Shown: positions 1-9,364, counted from the first letter of the stretch. The stretch is DNA of 64,000 nucleotides from Chitinophaga niastensis (GCF_003014755.1 NZ_PYAW01000002.1:124001-188000); one strand, 5' to 3'. Translations and numbers: made by a program. Notes: generated by a model from the letters alone, not told the origin.

Positions 1-924
1 AAGCGCGAAGGCACTGTAAGCATCGCTACTACTATGGATCTGTCTATCATTCATGATTTATTTAATAATACGATCCAGGCCGCGGAAGTACTGCAGCAGG
101 ATGCTGCATTGGTAACCCGGATTAAAAATACCATGAAAGAGATGTACCCTTTTCATGTGGGGCAATACGGTCAGTTGCAGGAATGGTATAAGGACTGGGA
201 TGATCCTAAAGATACGCACCGCCATGCATCTCACTTGTATGGCCTGTTTCCGGGGAATTTTATTTCTCCGCGCCGGAATACGGAACTGGCGGAAGCAGCT
301 AAACGTAGTTTGTTACTGCGCGGCGATGGCGGTACCGGTTGGTCTAAGTCGTGGAAAATAAACTGGTGGGCACGCCTGGAAGATGGCAACCATGCTTATA
401 CTATGTTGAATAAACAATTGTTTTTAGCAGGCGGACAGGAAGTGAGCGTTGCTGATAACAGCGGTGGTTCTTATCCAAACCTGTTTGATGCACATCCTCC
501 TTTCCAGATAGATGGCAATTTTGGTGTAACCTCCGGTATTATGGAAATGCTGCTGCAAAGCCATGATGGCGTGTTGTATCTGTTGCCTGCCCTGCCGGAT
601 GCATGGCCTTCCGGAAATGTAAAAGGATTAAAAGCAAGAGGTGGATTTGAGGTAGATATGGAATGGCAAAACGGGCAGTTAACGCATGCAGTGATCAGGT
701 CTGCATTAGGTGGTAACTGTCGTATTCGTACGCGCGTAGCCGTTAAAGTAAACGGGCAGCCTGCGAAGGTAGCAACGGGTATCAATCCCAACTTATTTTA
801 CCAGTTACAGCTACCGGTAAAAATGGAAGTAAAAGATAAAAGCAAATTGCCGGAGTTGCAGTTGAAGGAAGTATTTGAGTATGATATTTCAACTGCACCC
901 GGTAAAATTTATGATATTATATGA
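1..924 (+). CDS. GH95 alpha-L-fucosidase, C-terminal part (left-truncated)
   Basis: The frame is open from the first base, so the gene begins outside the window; about 307 C-terminal residues are present. They match the end of glycoside hydrolase family 95, which removes alpha-1,2-linked L-fucose from plant or host glycans. Visible family words are [43 protein letters not shown] and the FQIDGNFG motif, followed by a small beta-rich C-terminal domain. The stop overlaps the next start by ATGA, suggesting translational coupling. The enzyme probably acts in the periplasm or on the outer membrane as part of a glycan-use locus with the two following hydrolases. The family call is strong; the exact linkage is inferred. 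Confidence 0.93.
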   Translation, partial: KREGTVSIATTMDLSIIHDLFNNTIQAAEVLQQDAALVTRIKNTMKEMYPFHVGQYGQLQEWYKDWDDPKDTHRHASHLYGLFPGNFISPRRNTELAEAAKRSLLLRGDGGTGWSKSWKINWWARLEDGNHAYTMLNKQLFLAGGQEVSVADNSGGSYPNLFDAHPPFQIDGNFGVTSGIMEMLLQSHDGVLYLLPALPDAWPSGNVKGLKARGGFEVDMEWQNGQLTHAVIRSALGGNCRIRTRVAVKVNGQPAKVATGINPNLFYQLQLPVKMEVKDKSKLPELQLKEVFEYDISTAPGKIYDII

Positions 925-1191
925 AGATAAAAACTTCGGTTTTAAGTATAGCCTTTGGCGTTATATCAGCTGTAGCAGTTGCGCAGGTGAAAGGTGATGA
1001 CGATGGTATCCTGGCACAACAGGCAGATACCCGCGATAAAGTGGCCATTGATGCCGCTGTTACTTAAATGGTTGGAAAAACAAGGAACAGTATCACTGCC
1101 GGCAGGTGAATACGAAGTGAGTATTAAAGCGGATCAACTGAACGGTGCAGAACTGATGAGATTATATGAGATAACAATGCAACCAAAATAA
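921..1191 (+). pseudogene. Broken small secreted-protein gene, frameshift near 1065
   Basis: An ATG overlapping the GH95 stop opens a 48-codon frame with a clear signal peptide ([18 protein letters not shown] then AVAQ) that ends at a TAA at 1065-1067. The next frame carries on directly with KWLEKQGTVSLPAGEYEV and runs to 1191, just before the following gene. Skipping a single base at the junction would give one secreted protein of about 88 residues. I do not recognise the family; it may be what is left of a larger glycosidase after an internal deletion. The alternative is two unrelated short frames, which the neat continuation makes less likely. Confidence 0.5.
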
Positions 1192-1199
1192 CATCCACG

Positions 1200-2990
1200 A
1201 TGAAAAAGAACTGCTTACTATTACTCGGTTGTTTGCTACTATGCGGTATCATAGCCCGTGCAGGTGAATCAGACCGTTTTATTCAATCCTTGAAAAGCAG
1301 CAATGCTACAGCTTTTCAGGCTAATGGTGCAAAGGCTCCTGCCTATATTAAAGTAATCCGGAAGTGGAATGGCGATTTGTGTGAAGTACGAGTAGTTAAC
1401 ACCGGTAGTAGTCCGGTGCGATTAAAAGAAGTAGTGATTGGTGAAGTGGGCAAAGTATTGCCATCGTCTACACCCTTTTATGCAGAAGGTTTTCAGATGC
1501 TTTCACAAAACGCTGGTACCCTGGCGAAACCGGAAAGTCTCGGCAACTATACAGATGCCGGACACTACAAAATACCACAACCTGATGGTTACCTGGCAGT
1601 TTATAACCTGTTAAGATTGTATCCTGCAGGGGATGCGCAGGTACTCGTGGGCTATACATCCAGTAACCGTTTTGTAGGTAAATTTTATTTATCTGCTGAT
1701 ACTATCAAAGTAGTAATGGACCTGGAAAACCTGGAACTGGCTCCCGGCAAGGAGTTTAAGCTGGAAGAACTGATGTTGCTCAGCGGTAAAGACGGTAACA
1801 ACCTGCTGGATCGTTTTGCTGATCGTATTCATCATTTTCATCCGCGCCTGGAATTTAAGCAGCCGCCTACCGGCTGGTGTTCCTGGTATTGTTTTGGTCC
1901 GCGGGTAACGGCACAAAATATTTATGATAACCTGGATTATATCAAAACAAATATTCCTGCATTAAAATATATCCAGATAGATGATGGCTACCAGCCGCAT
2001 ATGGGCGACTGGCTGGAAATGGGTAATTCTTTTGGGGGGAATATACAGCAGGTACTGCATAGTATCCGTGATAAAGGTTTTGAGCCGGCCATCTGGGTAG
2101 CGCCGTTTATTTGCGATAGCAATTCCACCATTTTTAAGGAGCATAAAGACTGGCTCGTGAAAGACGCCACCGGCAAGCCTTTGCGCAGTGATGAAGTAAC
2201 TTTTGGTGGCTGGCGCTGGAAACCATGGTATGTATTGGATGGCACCAATCCCGCCGTGCAGCAACATTTTCAGCAGTTGTTCCGCACTATGCGCGATGAC
2301 TGGGGTGTTACTTATTTTAAGCTGGATGCTAATTTCTGGGGCGCCATTCATGGCGGCTATTTTTACGATAAAAATGCTACCCGTGTAGAAGCCTATCGCC
2401 GTGGTATGGCAGCTATCCTGAAAGGAACAAAAGATGCTTTTATATTGGGCTGTAACCATCCGCTGTGGCCTTCTTTGGGCCTGATACACGGGAGTCGCAG
2501 CTCTATGGATATCAAACGCAACTGGTCTGTATTTGAACGCTCCGGCCGGGAAAATCTGTATCGCTCCTGGCAGAATGGCCGTCTTTGGTGGAATGATCCG
2601 GACTGCCTCGTATTAACCGGCGATATGCCAGATAACGAATTCAATTTTCATGCAGCCTTGTTGTATGCTACTGGTGGTATGATGTTGAGTGGAGATGATT
2701 TAACAAAGATCTCACCGGAGCGCCTGAATATTTTAAGAAAAGCAGTACCGCCTACTGCACAGGCGGTGGCTTTTGATAATACAAATTTTGAAGTTGGCAA
2801 GGTCACTACGGCAGCAGGAAAATATATTGTACTGCTCAACTGGCAATCATCTCCCCAAAAATTACAAGTGAAACCGGATAAGCCATGTGAAGTAATAAAC
2901 TATTGGACAGGCAAGAGTTTGGGTAAATACACCGGCAGTTTCAGTATAGAAATGAAAGGGCATGATGGAATGGTGCTATTGTTAAAATAA
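1200..2990 (+). CDS. GH36-like alpha-galactosidase (clan GH-D), secreted
   Basis: A 596-residue enzyme with a signal peptide (about 1-21), an N-terminal beta-sandwich (about 25-215), a TIM-barrel catalytic domain and a short beta C-terminus. The barrel starts at GWCSWYCFG (about 224) and contains IQIDDGYQ (about 258) and YFKLDAN. The aspartate of that last motif (D376) sits where clan GH-D places its nucleophile, and D437 in GSRSSMD fits the acid/base. The family releases terminal alpha-galactose, though relatives also act on other alpha-linked sugars. It starts 8 nt after the broken gene and belongs with the GH95 upstream, so a galactosylated and fucosylated polysaccharide is a reasonable target. 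Confidence 0.88.
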   Translation: MKKNCLLLLGCLLLCGIIARAGESDRFIQSLKSSNATAFQANGAKAPAYIKVIRKWNGDLCEVRVVNTGSSPVRLKEVVIGEVGKVLPSSTPFYAEGFQMLSQNAGTLAKPESLGNYTDAGHYKIPQPDGYLAVYNLLRLYPAGDAQVLVGYTSSNRFVGKFYLSADTIKVVMDLENLELAPGKEFKLEELMLLSGKDGNNLLDRFADRIHHFHPRLEFKQPPTGWCSWYCFGPRVTAQNIYDNLDYIKTNIPALKYIQIDDGYQPHMGDWLEMGNSFGGNIQQVLHSIRDKGFEPAIWVAPFICDSNSTIFKEHKDWLVKDATGKPLRSDEVTFGGWRWKPWYVLDGTNPAVQQHFQQLFRTMRDDWGVTYFKLDANFWGAIHGGYFYDKNATRVEAYRRGMAAILKGTKDAFILGCNHPLWPSLGLIHGSRSSMDIKRNWSVFERSGRENLYRSWQNGRLWWNDPDCLVLTGDMPDNEFNFHAALLYATGGMMLSGDDLTKISPERLNILRKAVPPTAQAVAFDNTNFEVGKVTTAAGKYIVLLNWQSSPQKLQVKPDKPCEVINYWTGKSLGKYTGSFSIEMKGHDGMVLLLK

Positions 2991-3001
2991 TCCACACTTT
3001 G

Positions 3002-3064
3002 GAATTACGAATTACGGATAGAAGCGAAGATCGCTCCGATCCGCAATTCGCAATTCGTAATTCT
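3002..3064. repeat. Palindrome, AATT-ladder class (period 7)
   Basis: Left arm GAATTAC GAATTAC GGAT and right arm ATCCG CAATTCG CAATTCG TAATTC pair around a centre that holds GAAGCGAAGATCGCT. The word AATT recurs every 7 nt in both arms. It fills most of the gap between two co-directional genes. A longer copy lies near 61873-61957. Confidence 0.75.
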
Positions 3065-3091
3065 CAGGAAGAAAACCAAAAATAGAATCAC

Positions 3092-4249
3092 ATGCGCTAT
3101 CTGTTATTAACACTGTTATTAGGTTTTACATTTTCTGCGCAAACGCAATCGCCTTATTTAAAGCAATTGCTGAAAAATACGAAACCCGCTATTGTAGCAC
3201 GTGCGCAATGGGCTATGCAGCAATCGCCGCAAACTATTACAGCGTTTCGTTGCGACCGTAGCGCCGGTGGTGTGCATGATTTTTATTCCGAAGGAGATTA
3301 TTGGTGGCCCGATCCAGCTAATCCGGACGGGCCATACATCCAGCGTGACGGGCAATCCAATCCCGATAATTTTGTAGCACACCGTCAGGCAATGATAAGA
3401 TGTAGCCGCGTGATGGGCGCGCTGGCAGCGGGTTACGTAGCCACTAAGGATAATACATATCTGCAACAGGCGCTGTTGCATGCAAAGGCCTGGTTTGAAG
3501 ATTCCACCACCCGCATGAATCCCAGTCTTTTATATGCACAAGCCATCAAGGGAAAGGCCACTGGCCGCGGTATTGGCATAATTGATACCATTCATTTCAT
3601 GGAAGTAGTGCAGGCATTGCGTATCATGGAAAAAGCGGGTGCTATTCCAGCGGCTGATCTGGCGGCTATCAAAGGCTGGTTTACAGCCTATTTACAGTGG
3701 CTAACCACACATCCCTATGGTAAAGATGAAATGAATGCGGCTAATAATCACGGGACTTGCTGGGTGATGCAGGTGGCGGCTTTTGCCCGCTTCGTGGATA
3801 ACCGGGAGCTGATGGATTTCTGCATTAATCGTTATAAAACAGTATTACTGCCTGCGCAAATGGCAGCTGATGGCAGCTTTCCGCAGGAGCTCAGGCGTAC
3901 TAAACCTTACGGTTACTCGTTGTTTAACCTGGATGCGATGAGTACTATTTGTCAGCTGCTGAGTACTCCCGGAAATGACCTGTGGCAATACAAGGTAGAC
4001 AAGAACCGGAATATCGCTAAAGGCATCACTTTTATGTACCCGTTTGTAAAGGATAAAACTACCTGGCCTTATACCCATGATGTGATGTATTGGAATAACT
4101 GGCCAGTGGCACAACCCTTCCTTATTTTTGGCGCTGCGGCCTTTAAAAATGATGATTATTACCGTTTATGGTTGTTGTTGGAACATGACCCGAAGGTGGA
4201 AGAAGTATTGCGCAATTTGCCAGTCAGGAATCCTGTTATCTGGATGTAG
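3092..4249 (+). CDS. Alginate-lyase superfamily protein, secreted
   Basis: 385 residues with a signal peptide ending near SAQTQ (about 16-19). The mature part is an alpha/alpha toroid of the Alginate_lyase superfamily (PF05426-like). It has DYWWPDPANPDGPYIQRDG near residue 71 and the NNHGTCW motif, whose N219-H220 pair matches the residues that neutralise and deprotonate the uronate in this superfamily. It probably cleaves a uronate-containing polymer by beta-elimination in the periplasm. Substrate cannot be read from sequence, since many Bacteroidota members are not alginate-specific. It is the last gene of the left-edge glycan locus and is separated from the GH36-like gene by a palindromic repeat. 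Confidence 0.85.
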   Translation: MRYLLLTLLLGFTFSAQTQSPYLKQLLKNTKPAIVARAQWAMQQSPQTITAFRCDRSAGGVHDFYSEGDYWWPDPANPDGPYIQRDGQSNPDNFVAHRQAMIRCSRVMGALAAGYVATKDNTYLQQALLHAKAWFEDSTTRMNPSLLYAQAIKGKATGRGIGIIDTIHFMEVVQALRIMEKAGAIPAADLAAIKGWFTAYLQWLTTHPYGKDEMNAANNHGTCWVMQVAAFARFVDNRELMDFCINRYKTVLLPAQMAADGSFPQELRRTKPYGYSLFNLDAMSTICQLLSTPGNDLWQYKVDKNRNIAKGITFMYPFVKDKTTWPYTHDVMYWNNWPVAQPFLIFGAAAFKNDDYYRLWLLLEHDPKVEEVLRNLPVRNPVIWM

Positions 4250-4368
4250 GTGATTGATCATAGAAGGCTTGTCTGGTTCACAATAAATTAATGATTTGGA
4301 TGATTTATTTTGTTAATATAAATGTTTAACTTTAGGGGACTATACCACTATGTTTAAACTTTAGAGAT

Positions 4369-4605
4369 ATGAGTTGGATGAACGACTTGTATGTTATTTA
4401 CCAGAAACTGGATGCCACCGGTTGTGAAGAGGTAAAACATGACATTCTTAAAGCCCAGATTGATGGCTGTAATCGCGGAGAGATTTATTTCCTGGTATTA
4501 CAACAATTAGTACATATTAAAACAGATAAGGCACCTGTGTACGAATTGATTAAGGGAGAAGTAGAAAATATTATCCACTGCAGTAAAGGACAATACCTGA
4601 GTTAA
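4369..4605 (+). CDS. Hypothetical 78-residue protein
   Basis: A small, soluble, mainly helical protein with no signal peptide. It has two cysteines in the middle (GCEEVKHD and DGCNRGE) and one near the end (IIHCSKG). I do not recognise a family. The stop codon ends exactly one base before the stop of the convergent sigma-like gene, so no terminator separates the two. The upstream 120 bp are A+T-rich, but I could not place a convincing TTTG/TAnnTTTG promoter. Proximity to a regulatory gene pair is suggestive only. Confidence 0.6.
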   Translation: MSWMNDLYVIYQKLDATGCEEVKHDILKAQIDGCNRGEIYFLVLQQLVHIKTDKAPVYELIKGEVENIIHCSKGQYLS

Positions 4606-5901
4606 TTACTTTAATTCTTCTATCAGTTTCTGTACTTTAGGATAATTGGGGGCATCTGCCGGAATTTTTAATAACCAGTCCAGGCATGACTGCTTTTGCC
4701 CTTCTTTCAGATAACTTAATGCCATATAAAACGCTGCATCGTAGCGCAGATCGCTCCTGCTGTCATAAACAGTGAGCAGATCAGTGCGGGCTGCCTGCAG
4801 TTGGTCCTGTTCAAGCAGTGCTATACCGCGGTAAAAACGGGCGTACAAATTGCCAGGGTTACCCTGTAATACTTTATTGAGCGAGAAGGAAGCATCGTTG
4901 AAATCACCATGGTTAAACTGCAGAATAGCTTCTTCCGGTAGTCGTAAGCTGTCGATATCCGGTATCTGCATTTCAGTAGAGGCAAACTGCCGGTAAATAT
5001 TTTTTCTCCAGGGACTTATATATAGCAGGATAGCCATTGCCGCTGCTATCATCGCTGTAAGAATTACATAATTACGTATAGGGATAACGCTGTTGTCTTT
5101 CAGTGCATACCAGGCATTGCGGTGGGTAAACAGCAAATGCTGGATCTCATCCCGGTCTGTATCGCTGCATATTTTTTGTGCCAGCAGCTGACGGATAATG
5201 TCAAAACGTTTCACCTGCTGCGTTAGGGAAACTTCTGCTTGAAGCCGGGCGGTAAAGGCTTTTTTTTCGGCTTCCCCCATTTGTCCGCTGAGGAAGCGAT
5301 CGCTGTCCAGCAAATCTTTTTCCGACAGGCTGGAAGCCTGAAGTTTGATATCTATATCTTTGAATAAACTCCGGAAGCACGTTGTTCTTTTACCAGGTAA
5401 TTGGGTTACCGGTATGTTGGTTTCTACAGCTATATCTTCCTGTAAATAGTCGGTGAGCGACCAACGAAGCACCTCTTTACATTCATCGGAGAGTGCCAGA
5501 AAATAATGATATGCCAGTCTTCTTTTTTCTCCTTCTTTCAGCACATCTTCCACATCCTGTATATCGTCGCGGCTCATAGTAGATAGTTCTTCGGCTTCCA
5601 GACCGGGTATACGCTGTCCGCGTCTTTCCAGCTCCTTCTCCCAGATGCGTTTGCATAATAGCTGTAGAAAAGGTTCAAAAGCACTTACTTTCAGGGGATG
5701 ACGGCGGGCAAAGAAGTAAATATCCATGAGGGCTTCTTCAAAAATGTGGGCTGCATCTTTTATCTGGCCGCTCTTTTGGAGGATAAAGCGTTTTTCCTTG
5801 GAAGCAAAACGCTGGTAAATATTTTCTATTACTACGGGTCTATGGTGAAGCAATCCGTCAATATATTCCTGGTCGTTATTAAATAAAGGTTCAGGTGACA
5901 T
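4606..5901 (-). CDS. Sigma-like protein fused to membrane anchor and TPR tail
   Basis: 431 residues that read as four modules. Residues about 10-190 resemble a divergent ECF sigma factor: a region-2-like helix set (IFEEALMDIYFFARRHPL, then CKRIWEKELERRGQR) and a region-4-like helix set (LSDECKEVLRW, then EDIAVETNIPVTQLPGKR). Residues about 195-250 (DRFLSGQMGEAEKKAFTARL) resemble the cytosolic anti-sigma segment found in many Bacteroidota membrane anti-sigma proteins. One membrane span follows (about 273-295, NYVILTAMIAAAMAILLYIS). The rest, about 325-431, has two or three TPR-like repeats and should face the periplasm. It is divergent from a FecR-like gene. A membrane-held sigma factor is the inference; it could instead have lost RNA polymerase binding. 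Confidence 0.65.
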   Translation of the reverse strand: MSPEPLFNNDQEYIDGLLHHRPVVIENIYQRFASKEKRFILQKSGQIKDAAHIFEEALMDIYFFARRHPLKVSAFEPFLQLLCKRIWEKELERRGQRIPGLEAEELSTMSRDDIQDVEDVLKEGEKRRLAYHYFLALSDECKEVLRWSLTDYLQEDIAVETNIPVTQLPGKRTTCFRSLFKDIDIKLQASSLSEKDLLDSDRFLSGQMGEAEKKAFTARLQAEVSLTQQVKRFDIIRQLLAQKICSDTDRDEIQHLLFTHRNAWYALKDNSVIPIRNYVILTAMIAAAMAILLYISPWRKNIYRQFASTEMQIPDIDSLRLPEEAILQFNHGDFNDASFSLNKVLQGNPGNLYARFYRGIALLEQDQLQAARTDLLTVYDSRSDLRYDAAFYMALSYLKEGQKQSCLDWLLKIPADAPNYPKVQKLIEELK

Positions 5902-6114
5902 ACATATCGTTTTTGCTTTGTTCGTCTTTATTAAAAATATTAAACCTTACCGAGGTGACCTAATAATTTATTCTGTCCACCTGCATTTCACCGGGTTACT
6001 GAAGCCGGCTGTCAGTGTCTGGCAGATAAACGGGAGCGCCTATACGGTACAACTTGTATGGAAGTTAAGTATCTTGCCAAACATACCCAGGCTATAGAGA
6101 CAGGACACGCAAAT

Positions 6115-7059
6115 ATGTATCAACCTACACCAGATATCAACGATCTGATACTGCACTATATTCAGTCACCGCATGACCCGCTTTTGCAGGAGCAGATAGC
6201 TGTGCTGAAGGCTGCCGGCCTGGAACAGGCCAGCTATGTGGAAAGCAGACTGGAAGCCTGGTTGAAGGAGGGCGCTGTACCCCCGAAAGCAACGCCAGCT
6301 CAGGTAAAGGTGGTTGCTGCTGCCTCCCCGCATTCTTTTAAATGGTTATGGATGGCCGCTGTTGCTACTGTTGTACTGCTGATTGGCGGATTCACCTGGT
6401 ATCAATGGCAGCGGCCCGGCAAGATGACGCTGCATGCCAATCATACTGATCATATCGATTCTTTACTACTGACAAAAGGTAGCAGTGTAGTATTGAATAA
6501 AGAGTCCGTGATATCGTATGCCGATAAATTTGACATAACACCCGCCATAAAAGTTTTAGCGGGAGATGCTTATTTTAATATTAAAGAGCCCGCAAATATA
6601 CTGGTACAACTGGACGAGCATAACACTTTACGTGTATCGCAGGCGGCATTTAATATCCATAAAACCAAAACATCCGTGGCGATATTTGTAGTCAGTGGCA
6701 AAGCTACCATTGTACCCAACAAGGGTAAAGCGGTGTTGTTGACCGCTAATATGTCGGGGAACCTGGATCATCATCATCCGTTGCAAAAGAAAATGCTGAA
6801 AAGCCAGGCAGCCCTGGCCTGGAAAACCGGCCGGCTCCAGTTTAAGAATATACCACTGGAAGAAGTACTGACAGCAATAAACAGTTACTATGGTCTCGAA
6901 ATTACGGTGCCCCCATCTGCTAAAAGCCTGTATAAGCAAAAGCTGACGGCTAACTTCGAAAAAAAATCTGACAAAGAAATAATTGAGATGCTGCGAAAAA
7001 TGTTAGCCGTACACATTGTAAAAGACAGTGCGAACGCGTATTATATAACAATGAAGTAG
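6115..7059 (+). CDS. FecR-family anti-sigma-like membrane protein
   Basis: A cytoplasmic N-terminus of about 75 residues, one membrane span (WLWMAAVATVVLLIGGF), a periplasmic FecR domain (around LLLTKGSSVVLNKESVISYA and VLAGDAYFNIKEPANI) and a C-terminal DUF4974-type domain (LQFKNIPLEEVLTAIN). In the family this protein passes a signal from an outer-membrane receptor to a sigma factor. I chose the start at 6115 because AGGA lies about 9 nt upstream; an in-frame ATG at 6058 would add 19 residues. It is divergent from the sigma-like fusion gene rather than downstream of a plain ECF sigma gene, and no SusC lies beside it. Confidence 0.82.
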   Translation: MYQPTPDINDLILHYIQSPHDPLLQEQIAVLKAAGLEQASYVESRLEAWLKEGAVPPKATPAQVKVVAAASPHSFKWLWMAAVATVVLLIGGFTWYQWQRPGKMTLHANHTDHIDSLLLTKGSSVVLNKESVISYADKFDITPAIKVLAGDAYFNIKEPANILVQLDEHNTLRVSQAAFNIHKTKTSVAIFVVSGKATIVPNKGKAVLLTANMSGNLDHHHPLQKKMLKSQAALAWKTGRLQFKNIPLEEVLTAINSYYGLEITVPPSAKSLYKQKLTANFEKKSDKEIIEMLRKMLAVHIVKDSANAYYITMK

Positions 7060-7386
7060 TCTTTCTCCCGATTAAGCTGATTTCACTGATTACCATGATT
7101 ATTTTTTTGATTTTAAAAAGATGAGCGGAGATCTCAGCGGGTTTTGTCTGAACCAGGATTTTTAGGATTGAATGGATTACCCTGATGGGTGTTATGTTAT
7201 TTGATTTAGAAGATATGCGCGAAAATCTTCGCTATGATCTTCGGCATCCATCAGGGTAATCCATTCAATCCTAAAAATCCTGGTTCAGACAAAAACCGCT
7301 GAGATCTCCGCTCATCTTTCTGAATCTTTTTAAAATCAAAAAAATAATCATGGTAATCAGTGAAATCAGCCTAATCGGGAGAAAGA
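7060..7386. repeat. Long palindrome, GATTA-ladder class (period 9)
   Basis: Arms of about 129 and 139 nt are almost perfect inverted copies around a loop of about 60 nt. The outer module begins TCTTTCTCCC and continues as GATTA words spaced 9 nt apart. The inner module begins GTCTGAACCAGGATT and again carries GATT every 9 nt, ending in ATTACCCTGATGG. The right arm has an extra 10 nt. A second GAGAAAGACAATC copy follows at 7402-7414. The left end abuts the TAG stop of the FecR-like gene. This explains the whole gene-free stretch. Confidence 0.9.
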
Positions 7387-7416
7387 CAATCCTAATCATG
7401 AGAAAGACAATCTCCG

Positions 7417-7878
7417 CTATCCCATATTCAGTTTATGAAGTATTCTCTTCAATTGTTTTACATCCTCTTCTCCAATGATTTCGGTATAAAATTCCTGTAG
7501 TTCATCTACTGATGCGGATGCATTGATCATCAGCTCTTTCCCTTTTTCGGTGAGAAAAATAATACTGGCGCGGTTATCAGTATCATGTTTGCGGGTGCCG
7601 ATATAACCTTCAGCTTCCAGGTTCTTCACCACCTTACTCATGGCTTGTTTGCTGATACGCGCTTTTTTTGCCAGCTCATTATTGATGGTACCCTGCGCAT
7701 CTATATTTACCAGTAATACCATATCTCCCAGCTTAAAATGTTGATATCCGCGTTCCTGGATCTTTTCTGTAAGACGCAGGTCCATATCTTTTTTAACCAG
7801 GGTTAGTAAACGCGCCAGGCTGTCAGGTCGTTTAGCCAAAGAGGCCTCGTATTGGGCGTCTATTGAAGTGCTCATCAT
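7417..7878 (-). CDS. MarR-family transcriptional regulator
   Basis: 153 residues with the MarR winged-helix layout: an N-terminal dimer helix, the recognition helix region (NELAKKARISKQAMSKVVKN), the wing (GYIGTRKHDTDNRASIIFLT) and a C-terminal dimerisation helix. Such proteins are usually repressors that respond to a small ligand. No divergent partner sits close by: the upstream 300 bp ends at the convergent side of mannonate dehydratase. The target is therefore unknown; autoregulation is likely but no operator was identified. Confidence 0.88.
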   Translation of the reverse strand: MMSTSIDAQYEASLAKRPDSLARLLTLVKKDMDLRLTEKIQERGYQHFKLGDMVLLVNIDAQGTINNELAKKARISKQAMSKVVKNLEAEGYIGTRKHDTDNRASIIFLTEKGKELMINASASVDELQEFYTEIIGEEDVKQLKRILHKLNMG

Positions 7879-7997
7879 GTTGTAGGTTTGGTATCGTGTG
7901 CAGTTATAAAAAACATCGCTCTGTATGCAATGCTACAAAATAAAAACCTTTAGAAGATACTATGATCGTTTGTTTTTATGGAGAAAGGAGATTATCT

Positions 7998-8036
7998 AAA
8001 AAAGAGGGTTGAACCACCGGCTCAACCCTCTTTTTA
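7998..8036. terminator. Rho-independent terminator, bidirectional
   Basis: A 9-bp stem GAGGGTTGA / TCAACCCTC encloses a 9-nt loop and has A-runs on the left and T-runs on the right, so it works in either direction. It most plausibly ends the minus-strand uxuA transcript, about 150 nt beyond the stop. The remaining sequence between 8037 and 8188 shows no gene. Confidence 0.8.
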
Positions 8037-8188
8037 TATCTTATAGCAGTGTTACCTGTACACGTAATCAGCCATTACGGTATATGTTCAAATACACTTT
8101 CTGCTTTAGCGTAGCATCTCAGTCCGACGATGGTATTGCTTATCCCCACCTTTACTCGTTGTGCAGACCTGATGCTGGTAGACGTCAG

Positions 8189-9364
8189 TCAATCAGAGCC
8201 TAAAGCCCCGGCAATGCCCATTTCCAGGCCACGCAGCTCAGCCAGACCGCGCAAACGGCCAATGGCGCTGTAACCAGGATTGGTGGTTTTATGCAGATCA
8301 TCCAGCATCTGATGACCATGATCAGGACGCATTGGAATAGATACATTGCGGCGTTTCATGGTGATGAGGATATTTTTCACTACAGCAAACATATCCACAT
8401 CGCCTTCCAGGTGGTTGGCTTCATGGAAGTTGCCCAGTGCATCACGTTGCGTGCTGCGCAGATGAATGAAGTGGATATGATCTCCCAGGCGTTCAATCAT
8501 GCCGGGAAGGTCATTGTCTGCCCGCACGCCATAGGAACCGGTACAAAAGCAAAGTCCATTAGCGGCATAAGGTGCTGCTATCAGCAGTTCTTTTGCATCC
8601 TGCTCGGTGCTTACAATACGTGGCAGCCCGAAGATAGGAAAGGGAGGATCATCCGGATGGATGGCCAGTTTCACGCCGGCTTCTTCTGCTACAGGAGCTA
8701 TCTGTTGTAAAAAATAGAACAGGTGCAGCTTCAGCTGGGTAGCATCAATGTCTTTGTATTTATCCAGTGCCGCCTGGAACAGTTGCAGCGTAAAGCTTTC
8801 TTCTGATCCTGGCAATCCGGCAATGATATTTTTCTGCAGCAATGCTTTTTCGGCATCGGTCATGCTGTCGAAATGTTCCTTGGCCCTGGCGATATCATCA
8901 TCGCTGTAGTCCTTTTCAGCACCGGGTCTTTGTAACATGAACAGATCAAACGCCATGAAGGCTGCTTTTTCAAAACGAAGTGCTTTTGAACCATCAGCTA
9001 CGGTATAGGCAAGATCAGTACGTGTCCAGTCCAGTACCGGCATAAAGTTATAGGTAACCGTACGGATGCCGCATGCAGCAAGGTTGCGCAGCGTTTGCTG
9101 GTAGTTGGTGATATACTCTCTGAAGCGACCACGCTGTGTTTTAATATCTTCATGCACAGGCACACTCTCCACCACTGACCAGGTAAGACCAGCTGCTTCG
9201 ATGATTGCTTTGCGCTTTAATATTTCCTCTCTCGTCCACACTGATCCATTGGGTACATGGTGCAATGCTGTTACGATACCAGTAGCCCCTGCCTGTTTAA
9301 TATCAGACAAGCTAACCGGATCATTAGGCCCGTACCATCGCCACGTCTGTTCCATTCTCAGCAT
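8189..9364 (-). CDS. uxuA: Mannonate dehydratase
   Basis: Converts D-mannonate to 2-keto-3-deoxy-D-gluconate in glucuronate breakdown. The N-terminus [20 protein letters not shown] and the words [28 protein letters not shown] and [10 protein letters not shown] are diagnostic for UxuA; length (391 aa) equals the usual 390-400. I start at MLRMEQ because a strong promoter at 9410-9440 would start transcription near 9403, downstream of the TTG that would give a longer frame; 9355 is the other choice. It follows the glycerate kinase gene on the same strand but has its own promoter, so the two are at most partly co-transcribed. Confidence 0.95.
   Translation of the reverse strand: MLRMEQTWRWYGPNDPVSLSDIKQAGATGIVTALHHVPNGSVWTREEILKRKAIIEAAGLTWSVVESVPVHEDIKTQRGRFREYITNYQQTLRNLAACGIRTVTYNFMPVLDWTRTDLAYTVADGSKALRFEKAAFMAFDLFMLQRPGAEKDYSDDDIARAKEHFDSMTDAEKALLQKNIIAGLPGSEESFTLQLFQAALDKYKDIDATQLKLHLFYFLQQIAPVAEEAGVKLAIHPDDPPFPIFGLPRIVSTEQDAKELLIAAPYAANGLCFCTGSYGVRADNDLPGMIERLGDHIHFIHLRSTQRDALGNFHEANHLEGDVDMFAVVKNILITMKRRNVSIPMRPDHGHQMLDDLHKTTNPGYSAIGRLRGLAELRGLEMGIAGALGSD

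Noticed and set aside
4300..4368. Promoter for the 78-residue gene
   Set aside because: TTTG and TTTA words occur, but none has a TAnnTTTG box at 19-21 nt, so no call was made.
7060..7386. Long inverted repeats as insertion-sequence or MITE ends
   Set aside because: No transposase frame lies inside or near any copy, arms meet at a short loop, and no target-site duplication could be recognised. A non-autonomous element is not excluded.
8009..8203. 64-codon plus-strand frame between MarR and uxuA
   Set aside because: It starts inside the terminator hairpin and has no protein-like composition or ribosome site; treated as chance.
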